A stretch of DNA of 64,000 nucleotides from Bacillota bacterium (GTDB lineage: Bacteria > Bacillota > Clostridia > Peptostreptococcales > Anaerovoracaceae): assembly GCA_030526355.1 (NCBI GenBank), contig JAUNDC010000007.1, forward strand, positions 25,492-89,491, in the 5' to 3' direction. The notes beneath the pieces were generated by a model, which did not search any database, was not told the DNA's origin, and saw only the letters and a list, made by a program, of their open reading frames with translations. Made by a program: the position numbers and the translations under genes. This document shows positions 29,460 through 36,887 of this stretch, one piece after another; the first letter of the stretch is position 1, and each line of letters starts with the position of its first letter.

Positions 29460-30515
29460 ATGGCAAAGCGTAATAACAAGATTAAAATCATTTTAATTGT
29501 TGTAATAATCGCAATAGTCCTGATTACAGGCGGATCAATGATGTATCTTAATGGTATTGGTGCGGTTGATTCAGGAAACAAAGAAACAGTAACCGTGGAT
29601 ATACCTGAAGGCAGCGGGGCGTCATACATTGTTCAGATTCTGGATGAACAGGGCCTTGTGAAAAACACCACATTCGCCAAAATACATGCGCGCATAGGAG
29701 GATATGACAGCCTGCAGGCAAACAGTTATATGTTCAGCAAATCAATGACTCTTCCGGAAATGTTTGAAGCTATTAATACAGGCGATTTCAATTACATTTC
29801 CAAAGAAAAATTCACAATAATTGAAGGTGCGTCGATTCCGCAGGCAGCAGAAGCTATAGCAGCGGAGATGCCGTTTACAGCAGACGAAATAATTAAAAAA
29901 TGGTCTGATAGAGATTACCTTGAAAGCCTGATAAAAAAATACTGGTTCCTTACGGATGATATAATGAACAAAGAGATAATGTATCCACTGGAAGGATACA
30001 TATATCCTGAGACGTATTTTGTAACGACCGAAGCACCATCGATCGAAGAAATCACAACTTCTATCCTTGATAAGACCGATGAGGAGCTTACTGCTAGGAA
30101 AGCAGAAATTTCCGCATCAGGAAGAACAATACATGAATTTCTGACTCTTGCATCGATAGTAGAAAATGAATCTCTGTTTGAGAAGGACAGACCGATGATT
30201 GCTGGAGTTTTCATCAACAGACTCGATAAAGACATGCCGCTTCAAAGTGATATTACGGTACTGTACGCTTTACAGGAAAAAAGAGTCGATGTGACTTATG
30301 ATGATCTTGAAGTTGAATCGAAATATAATACCTATAAAAACACAGGACTGCCTGTAGGTCCTGTCTGTGCAGTTCCAGGCAGAACGATGGATGATGTCCT
30401 TAATTATGAAAAATCGGATTATCTATATTTCTTTGCAACAGAGGACGGGAAAGTCCTCTACAGTAAAACTGTAGAGGAACACAATAAATTAGTAAAGGAT
30501 AACATGTGGTATTAA
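29460..30515 (+). CDS. mltG: Endolytic transglycosylase MltG
   Basis: 351 aa. Membrane-anchored lytic transglycosylase that cuts nascent glycan strands and sets their length. One N-terminal membrane helix (about residues 8-30), a LysM-like segment (about 45-120) and the YceG catalytic domain with the key Glu in LASIVENES (E around residue 238) and the GVFINRL and LPVGPVCAVPG motifs. RBS AAGAGGTAG. Heads the mltG-trmR-trhP order known from Bacillus (yrrL-yrrM-yrrN). Confidence 0.94.
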   Translation: MAKRNNKIKIILIVVIIAIVLITGGSMMYLNGIGAVDSGNKETVTVDIPEGSGASYIVQILDEQGLVKNTTFAKIHARIGGYDSLQANSYMFSKSMTLPEMFEAINTGDFNYISKEKFTIIEGASIPQAAEAIAAEMPFTADEIIKKWSDRDYLESLIKKYWFLTDDIMNKEIMYPLEGYIYPETYFVTTEAPSIEEITTSILDKTDEELTARKAEISASGRTIHEFLTLASIVENESLFEKDRPMIAGVFINRLDKDMPLQSDITVLYALQEKRVDVTYDDLEVESKYNTYKNTGLPVGPVCAVPGRTMDDVLNYEKSDYLYFFATEDGKVLYSKTVEEHNKLVKDNMWY

Positions 30516-30543
30516 GTGCATTTTACCGGAAGGCAGACATATT

Positions 30544-31209
30544 ATGGAAATAACAAATAAATTGATATCAGCTTATCTGGATGATTTATACACCTGCGAT
30601 AATAAAAAACTGCAGGAACTGAGAAGCTTTGCGGAGGAAAAAAGAGTGCCGGTTATTCTCAGGAATACTGAAACTTTTCTGCTGAGCCTTTTGAGGATAA
30701 GGCAGCCGGTTCATATTCTTGAAATAGGAACGGCAATCGGGTATTCTGCAAGCGTATTTACGGATGCATGCGGCTGCAGGGTAACTACCATAGAATCAAA
30801 CGAGGAATCATACAACATAGCTATGAGCAATATCCGAAGCATGGGTTTCGAAGACAGAATAACTGTTTTGCATGGAGATGCTCGTGAAGTTCTGACAGAA
30901 CTTGCATGTAAACCTGATAGGTTTGATGTTGTGTTTATTGATGCAGCAAAAAGCCATTACAAAGCTTTCTGGGAGCTGAGCATACCTCTCTGTACTGATG
31001 ATGCACTTATTATATGCGATAATGTGCTGATGAAGGGAATGACGGTTTCAGACGAATGTGATCCTGGAAGAAAATATAAAACCAGTATCAGAAAGATGCG
31101 TGAATTTATTAAATATATTACAGATTTAAATTATGCGGAAACCTGTGTAGTTCCTGTAGGAGACGGAGTTTCCATCAGTGTTATTGATAAAGAGTTAATG
31201 AAAATATGA
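30544..31209 (+). CDS. trmR: SAM-dependent O-methyltransferase, TrmR-like
   Basis: 221 aa. Class I methyltransferase of the O-methyltransferase (caffeoyl-CoA/YrrM) family; SAM-binding motif EIGTAIGYSA (about residues 60-69), FIDAAK (about 130) and CDNVLMKG. In Bacillus, YrrM/TrmR methylates 5-hydroxyuridine at tRNA position 34 to give mo5U. That role is supported here by the TrhP-like gene that overlaps its end by 4 nt. Function by homology and context, not proven. Confidence 0.85.
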   Translation: MEITNKLISAYLDDLYTCDNKKLQELRSFAEEKRVPVILRNTETFLLSLLRIRQPVHILEIGTAIGYSASVFTDACGCRVTTIESNEESYNIAMSNIRSMGFEDRITVLHGDAREVLTELACKPDRFDVVFIDAAKSHYKAFWELSIPLCTDDALIICDNVLMKGMTVSDECDPGRKYKTSIRKMREFIKYITDLNYAETCVVPVGDGVSISVIDKELMKI

Positions 31210-32429
31210 AAAAAATAGAGTTGCTTGCTCCTGCGGGAGATCTGGAAAAATTAAAAATCGCAGTGGATTACGGTGCTGATGCCGTTTACTTCGGAGGAGA
31301 GATGTTCAGCCTCAGAGCTGGTGCAGGAAATCTTACTGTAGCAGAGATAAGTGAAGGAGTAGAATATGCTCATAGCCGTGGCGTCAAATGCCATATGACA
31401 CTTAATATATTTGCTCATAATGAAGATATCCAACCGTTGAGAGGCTATCTTGAAAAGATAAAGGATATTCCTATAGACGCCTTCATAGTTTCTGATCCGG
31501 GGGTTATATGCCTGCTCAGGGAAATAATACCGGATGCAGAGCTTCACCTTTCGACACAGGCTAATATGACCAATTACGTAACGGCAAGATTTTGGTATGA
31601 TCAGGGTATTAGACGCCTTGTACTGGCTAGAGAGCTTACTTTGAAAGAAATCAGACAGGTGCGTGATGAGATTCCGGAAGATATGGAGCTTGAGGCATTC
31701 GTTCAGGGTGCAATGTGTATTTCTTATTCAGGTAGATGTCTGCTAAGCAATTTCATGATAGACAGAGATGCCAACAGGGGGCAGTGTGCTCATCCATGCA
31801 GATGGAAATACAAGCTTGTTGAAGAGCAGCGACCGGGAGAATACTATCCTGTTGAAGAAGACAGCAGAGGAACGTACATTCTCAACTCCAAGGATCTGTG
31901 TATGCTTGAGCATATTCCTGAACTTGCACAGGCAGGAGTATCTTCTGCGAAGATAGAAGGGCGGATGAAAAGCGTATTCTATGTAGCAACCATCGTCAGT
32001 GCCTACAGACGCGCTATCGATGCATATTATGACGATCCTGATAATTATCAATTTGATCCATCATGGATGACAGAGCTTAAGAAAGCCAGTCACAGAGAAT
32101 TTACAACAGGCTTTTATTTTGACAAGCCTACAAATGAAGATCAGAATTATCAGACAAGCGCCTATACCAGAGACTACAGTTTTATCGGTATGGTTAAAGC
32201 ATATGATTCACTGACATGTATGGCAGTTGTTGAGCAACGTAATAAAATGGTACTGGGTGATGAAATAGAGGTGTTCGGGCCGGGGCGCGATTATTTTACT
32301 CAGAAGCTGGATGTGCTTCTTGATGAAGAAGGCGAGCCGATAGAAGCAGCACCACATCCTCAGCAGATTGTCAGAATCAAAATGGCTCAGCCGGTAGCTG
32401 AGAAATATATATTGAGAAAAAGAAAATAA
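31206..32429 (+). CDS. trhP: Peptidase U32 family protein, TrhP-like tRNA hydroxylation enzyme
   Basis: 407 aa. The U32 signature is seen near residues 162-180 (EAFVQGAMCISYSGRCLLSN), followed by conserved Cys in RGQCAHPCRW, probably iron-sulfur ligands. Members of this family (TrhP, RlhA) hydroxylate tRNA U34 or 23S rRNA and use prephenate; the old collagenase name is not supported. Bacillus carries two such genes (yrrN, yrrO) after yrrM, here only one. The trmR start-stop overlap implies coupling and joint synthesis of mo5U-type wobble bases. Confidence 0.87.
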   Translation: MKKIELLAPAGDLEKLKIAVDYGADAVYFGGEMFSLRAGAGNLTVAEISEGVEYAHSRGVKCHMTLNIFAHNEDIQPLRGYLEKIKDIPIDAFIVSDPGVICLLREIIPDAELHLSTQANMTNYVTARFWYDQGIRRLVLARELTLKEIRQVRDEIPEDMELEAFVQGAMCISYSGRCLLSNFMIDRDANRGQCAHPCRWKYKLVEEQRPGEYYPVEEDSRGTYILNSKDLCMLEHIPELAQAGVSSAKIEGRMKSVFYVATIVSAYRRAIDAYYDDPDNYQFDPSWMTELKKASHREFTTGFYFDKPTNEDQNYQTSAYTRDYSFIGMVKAYDSLTCMAVVEQRNKMVLGDEIEVFGPGRDYFTQKLDVLLDEEGEPIEAAPHPQQIVRIKMAQPVAEKYILRKRK

Positions 32430-32459
32430 TTCAAATGTTAGATGAGAAAGGAGATAATG

Positions 32460-33824
32460 ATGTCATCTGATCCCGGGCCCTTATGGGGACAAATTATTTT
32501 ATTAGCCGTACTTATTGCAGTAAATGCTTATTTTGCTGCAGCTGAAATGGCTATTGTTTCAGTTAATAAAAACAGGATTCGAACTCTGGCGCAGGAAGGA
32601 AACAAGAAAGCTGAAGCATTATCGAAGCTTATCGATGATCCAAACAGGTTTCTTTCTGCAATACAGGTTGTAATCACACTTGCCGGATTTTTAACGAGTG
32701 CAGAAGCTGCTGTAAGCTTTTCTGATGATATGGGAGCTTTTCTGGAGGGCTTCGGTATTCCTTACGGAGAGGAAATATCGGTTGTTCTCGTAACTCTGAT
32801 ATTGTCATTCTTTACACTTGTATTTGGAGAACTGTTTCCAAAGAGACTTGCAATGCTCCATGCTGATGGTATAGCTATGGCTGTTGTCAAACCTATACTG
32901 GCTTTTTCCACAGCTTTTAAACCGTTTGTATGGCTGCTTTCGATTACAGTTACTCTTCTCCTGAAAATCTGCAGACAACGTACAGATGTCACCGCAGTGG
33001 AGTACTCCGAGGATGATATCGTATCTATGCTTGAAGCAGGGCAGGAAAGCGGTGAACTAAAAGAAGAGGGCAAGAAGATGATTACAGGTGTTTTTGCCTT
33101 TGATGATATGCTTGCCTATGAGGTTATGACGCCGAGAACAGATGTTTTTTCGATAGATATTAATGCGCCTACAGAGGAGTACATTGATGAGCTGATGGAA
33201 CTGAGATATTCAAGAATCCCTGTATATGAGGATGACAGTGATAATATTATAGGGATCCTGTATATCAAGGATTACCTTATCAAAGCCAGAGAGGACGGCT
33301 TCGACAACGTTGATTTCAGATCCATTCTGAGAAAACCATATTTTGTTCCGGAGACAAAGAACATAGATTCACTGTTTTTTGAACTGCAGACGACAAAGCA
33401 GCATATAGCCATACTTATTGATGAATATGGAGGATTCTCGGGTATCGTCACGATGGAGGATATTATCGAAGAAGTCATGGGTGATATTGACGATGAATAT
33501 GATGAGGAGGAGCCTGAAATTCAGAAAATTGATGATGAGACATATGTTGTTGACGGAAGTATGGATCTGGATGATATAGATGAGGAAATAGGCATAAATC
33601 TGGAATCAGATAACAGCGAAACAATAGGGGGCTTTATTATAGATATTCTTGGCGAAATCCCTGACGAGGATGATGTCGGTAAGGAAGTGGATTTTGAAAA
33701 CTACAGATTCAGAATAGACTCTATCAGAGAACGAAGGATTGAACAGATTACCATGACAATTCTTCCTATGGATTCTGTGTCTGATGAAAAGGATGCTGAG
33801 AAAAATGATAATGAAGGTGATTAA
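32460..33824 (+). CDS. Hemolysin C/CorC-type CBS-domain membrane protein
   Basis: 454 aa. CNNM transmembrane domain (about residues 5-190, four helices, AAAEMAIVSVNKNRI motif), a pair of CBS domains (about 210-335, VMTPRTDV start and IGILYIKDYL), and a CorC/HlyC domain (about 355-435). Family members are linked to magnesium or other cation efflux rather than haemolysis. I chose the third in-frame ATG (32460): AAAGGAG at 32447-32453 lies 6 nt upstream, whereas the first ATG (32442) sits before that site. Acidic C-terminal tail. Confidence 0.9.
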   Translation: MSSDPGPLWGQIILLAVLIAVNAYFAAAEMAIVSVNKNRIRTLAQEGNKKAEALSKLIDDPNRFLSAIQVVITLAGFLTSAEAAVSFSDDMGAFLEGFGIPYGEEISVVLVTLILSFFTLVFGELFPKRLAMLHADGIAMAVVKPILAFSTAFKPFVWLLSITVTLLLKICRQRTDVTAVEYSEDDIVSMLEAGQESGELKEEGKKMITGVFAFDDMLAYEVMTPRTDVFSIDINAPTEEYIDELMELRYSRIPVYEDDSDNIIGILYIKDYLIKAREDGFDNVDFRSILRKPYFVPETKNIDSLFFELQTTKQHIAILIDEYGGFSGIVTMEDIIEEVMGDIDDEYDEEEPEIQKIDDETYVVDGSMDLDDIDEEIGINLESDNSETIGGFIIDILGEIPDEDDVGKEVDFENYRFRIDSIRERRIEQITMTILPMDSVSDEKDAEKNDNEGD

Positions 33825-34676
33825 ATGAAAGAGCTTACCGAAAAGGTACTTGATGCAGTGATGCAGGCATTTAATGAGCTTGAATCAAATAATTTTACGG
33901 TTTTGGGAATGCCGGATACACCTATGTGGGATGAACCTTTGACAGGCATTGCAGCAGGAAATGACGGATATTATAAATTCATTAAGGATCACATCGGAGA
34001 ATTTCACTGGACTCCGGCAGAAGCGTTCACATTGAAATATAATATAAAGCCTGATGACAGTAGGCTGCGTTCGCTTTCCATAGTGTTTCCTCAAACACCG
34101 GAGACTTTGGTTATGCAAAGCAAAGAACGTGATTTTCCATCAGATAATTGGGCGGTTTCCCGAGGTGAATGGGATAAACTGATAAGGGAGTATTTGTCCA
34201 GGCTTGGAAATAAGCTTGACTCAATGGGAATTAGATGGGTAGCTCCGGAACTTCTGCCGGAATTTACTCTGACTGCCTCTGATAAATACGGCAGGTCATC
34301 CAGATGGTCTCACAGGCATAATGCATTCGCCTGCGGTATGGGAACCTTCGGTCTCAGCGACGGGTTTATAACCGATAGAGGAATGGCTGTCAGATTTACT
34401 TCAGTAATCGTTGAAGCTGATCTTGATATTACTCCGAGAGGTGACCGCGGCCATTATGACTGGTGTCTCTATTTCAGAAGCGGCATATGCGGCGCGTGTA
34501 TAAGGCGATGTCCAAAGCGTGCGATTTCGGAAAAGGGACATGATAAAGATAAATGTGCGGATCATCTGCTGGTATGCTTTGACAGGCTGACTGAAAGGCT
34601 CGATACTTCAGAATACAGAGAAGTCGGCTGCGGACTGTGTCAGACTAAAGTGCCGTGTATGGATAAAAGACCGTGA
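33825..34676 (+). CDS. QueG-like 4Fe-4S protein of unknown role
   Basis: 283 aa, starting on the base after the previous stop codon. The C-terminal half resembles the ferredoxin part of epoxyqueuosine reductase: CGACIRRCPKRAI (near residues 222-235) and a second group with Cys in DKCADHL, LVCF, GCGLCQ and VPC. This would bind two [4Fe-4S] clusters, or one and a partial. The N-terminal half has no recognised cobalamin motif. It is shorter than QueG (about 380 aa), has no queuosine genes around it, and precedes the regulator of a glycyl radical enzyme by 23 nt. Could be a QueG-family electron carrier or a reductive-dehalogenase relative; the substrate is unknown. Confidence 0.7.
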   Translation: MKELTEKVLDAVMQAFNELESNNFTVLGMPDTPMWDEPLTGIAAGNDGYYKFIKDHIGEFHWTPAEAFTLKYNIKPDDSRLRSLSIVFPQTPETLVMQSKERDFPSDNWAVSRGEWDKLIREYLSRLGNKLDSMGIRWVAPELLPEFTLTASDKYGRSSRWSHRHNAFACGMGTFGLSDGFITDRGMAVRFTSVIVEADLDITPRGDRGHYDWCLYFRSGICGACIRRCPKRAISEKGHDKDKCADHLLVCFDRLTERLDTSEYREVGCGLCQTKVPCMDKRP

Positions 34677-34699
34677 GTAATGTTAATCAGGAGGCTGCT

Positions 34700-35821
34700 A
34701 TGAAAAAGAATGTCAACGGGCAGATGGCTTTTTTTGAAGAAATGTCCGAACGCCAGATTTCAGCAAGAGAATTCTTCAGCAATGTGCTGCTGGATTCATT
34801 ATACAGGAACTTTGGAATGGATCATGTATTGATCCTATGTTTTGATACAGCAAACGGCTTCCTTTCATGGACAGACAGAAACGGCATAACAATCGGTGGT
34901 AAAGGACATCCATATTCAGAATTTGCGGGTGATGATATTATAAGCAGTATCATTTATAAAGAGGCTGTTAATGACAGACTCGACTATTTTAATGTGGAAC
35001 CAAGAATATACAAATCAACAGAGCTGATATCACGGGATAGTTATGATGATTCAGCTTATGTGCGTTTTATAGAAGAAAACTTTGATATGCACTACAGCGT
35101 AACTATGGCATTCGGCATAAATGCATATATCAGAATATGCTGCTTCAAAAGTCTGGATAATGGTGATTTCACCGATGAAGAGATGAATGAGATTGAAAAC
35201 ATATATGTGTATGTTGCAAATTCATACAAAAATTTCAAGAAGCATGAACAGGAAAAAATTATTTCAAATATTCAGGACGAGATAATTTCCTCCGGTGAAA
35301 AGGCTTACCTGGTCACTGATGATTTCATGCATGTGATGAGCTATAACAAGGCAGCGCTTAACTGTCTCAAAAAGATTTTCGGTCCATCTGCCGAAGAGCA
35401 GCTGAGCAGCACATCTCCTTGTGTATGGCTCCCGTTTCTTCTGGAGGGACAAGACGAGAGCGGAGAAAATTTAACTGCGCAGAAACGAGTCCAGACAAAG
35501 GTTGTCAAAGGGTTTGTTTTTAAGATATATACATATGATCAGAGCTATTCCCACGGCATCATCGACAGATATCATTGGATAACTATTTCAGAAAAAGAAG
35601 AGCATAAGCTTCAGGCGATAGAGGGAAAACTGAATCTTACTCATGCAGAACGGCGTGTAGCAGAGCTTCTTTATCAGGGTCTTACATATCAGGCGATTGC
35701 AGATGAACTTGTAATCAGCTATCATACAGTAAAAAAGCATGTCCAGAACATCTACAACAAATGCGGTGTAAACAGCCGCTACCAGCTTCATACTCTTCTT
35801 GATGGTCAGAATAAACAGTAA
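34700..35821 (+). CDS. LuxR-type transcriptional regulator
   Basis: 373 aa. C-terminal LuxR HTH (about residues 313-370): LTHAERRVAELLYQG, then the recognition region ISYHTVKKHVQNIYNKCGV. The N-terminal 200 residues look like a GAF-type sensor (no phosphoacceptor receiver motif), followed by a PAS-like stretch (about 205-300). No autoinducer-binding signature. The ATG at 34700 has AGGAGG 5 nt upstream; a GTG at 34673 overlapping the previous gene lacks a site. The next gene, a glycyl radical activase, has an extended -10 promoter without a good -35, the usual layout for an activated promoter, so local control is likely. Confidence 0.85.
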   Translation: MKKNVNGQMAFFEEMSERQISAREFFSNVLLDSLYRNFGMDHVLILCFDTANGFLSWTDRNGITIGGKGHPYSEFAGDDIISSIIYKEAVNDRLDYFNVEPRIYKSTELISRDSYDDSAYVRFIEENFDMHYSVTMAFGINAYIRICCFKSLDNGDFTDEEMNEIENIYVYVANSYKNFKKHEQEKIISNIQDEIISSGEKAYLVTDDFMHVMSYNKAALNCLKKIFGPSAEEQLSSTSPCVWLPFLLEGQDESGENLTAQKRVQTKVVKGFVFKIYTYDQSYSHGIIDRYHWITISEKEEHKLQAIEGKLNLTHAERRVAELLYQGLTYQAIADELVISYHTVKKHVQNIYNKCGVNSRYQLHTLLDGQNKQ

Positions 35822-35860
35822 AAATAGGTAGAATGGCTACTATATTCCGGTTATACCTCT

Positions 35861-35869
35861 TGTTATAAT
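35861..35869 (+). promoter_or_regulatory. Extended -10 promoter before the glycyl radical genes
   Basis: TGTTATAAT at 35861-35869 (TGn plus perfect TATAAT). The -35 position (35841-35846, 17-nt spacing) is not TTGACA-like. A short inverted repeat GTAG-N5-CTAC lies at about 35828-35840, upstream of the -35 position, and might be part of an activator site. Confidence 0.5.
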
Positions 35870-35908
35870 ATAGTCACGATCGAAAACAGATAATCGGAGG
35901 AAACGGAA

Positions 35909-36859
35909 TTGTCAGCTCAGGGAATCGTATTCAATATCCAGAGATTTACAATACATGACGGACCGGGTATGAGGACTGAAATTTTTCTCAAGGGGTGTCC
36001 GTTAAGATGCAGATGGTGCAGTAATCCGGAAGGAATCAAGCCATATATTCAGCCTGGAGTATACAGGAAAAAATGTATTTCACACAGGAATTGCGGCATC
36101 TGCGAAGAAAGCTGTCCCGAAGTCGGTGCACTTCAGTTTTACAGACAGAAGCTTGTGAGCATAGATCGTGCAAAATGTACGGGATGCATGGCCTGCGAAG
36201 CTGCGTGTCCATCTGAGGCTGTAAAGCAATGGGGAAAGGCTATGACAGTTGATGAATGTATGAATGCGATACTTCGTGATAGAGGATATTATGAACGATC
36301 CGGCGGAGGTGTAACTGTATCCGGCGGAGACCCGCTGATGCAGAGCGATTTTGTTGCGGAGCTTTTCACATCCTGCAAAGCCGAAAACATACACACCTGC
36401 TGCGAGTCCACTTTCCATACAGACTGGAGCAATATAGAAAAGATACTGCCGGTAACGGATCTTCTTATATCTGATATCAAGCACATGGATTCTGCAGTTC
36501 ATAAGGAGTATACTGGAGTGGGTAATATGCTCATACTGGAGAATCTGAAACGACTTGCAGATGAAGGGCGTGAAATGATTCTGAGAATACCTGTGATACC
36601 AGGAGTCAATGATGACAGTGCAAATATTAAAAGAACCGCCGATTTTATCGAAAGCGAGCTTGGAGACAGTGTTAGAACATTGCAGCTTCTTAGCTTTATG
36701 AGGCTTGGTGTTGAAAAGTATCAGTCGCTTGGAATACCTTACGGTATGGAAGATATCAGATTCAACAGAAGAAGCCTACAGAAACGTATCAACGAAATAG
36801 CCGAATATTTCAGCAGCCGTGGAATCCACTGCCTTGTTGGAACCAGAGAACAGGAATAG
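35909..36859 (+). CDS. Glycyl radical enzyme activating protein (radical SAM)
   Basis: 316 aa. Uses a [4Fe-4S] cluster and SAM to place the glycyl radical on the enzyme encoded next. Radical SAM motif C30-x3-C34-x2-C37, then an inserted pair of ferredoxin-type clusters (CGICEESCP and CTGCMACEAACP, about residues 66-100), as in activases of GRE dehydratases and lyases but not in pyruvate formate-lyase activase. GGVTVSGGDPL is the SAM-binding GGE-like motif. Start is TTG 35909 with GGAGG 8 nt upstream. The stop is 28 nt before the GRE start, so the two are one operon. Confidence 0.93.
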   Translation: MSAQGIVFNIQRFTIHDGPGMRTEIFLKGCPLRCRWCSNPEGIKPYIQPGVYRKKCISHRNCGICEESCPEVGALQFYRQKLVSIDRAKCTGCMACEAACPSEAVKQWGKAMTVDECMNAILRDRGYYERSGGGVTVSGGDPLMQSDFVAELFTSCKAENIHTCCESTFHTDWSNIEKILPVTDLLISDIKHMDSAVHKEYTGVGNMLILENLKRLADEGREMILRIPVIPGVNDDSANIKRTADFIESELGDSVRTLQLLSFMRLGVEKYQSLGIPYGMEDIRFNRRSLQKRINEIAEYFSSRGIHCLVGTREQE

Positions 36860-36887
36860 ACAGGATAACCGCAAAGGAGATAATATA

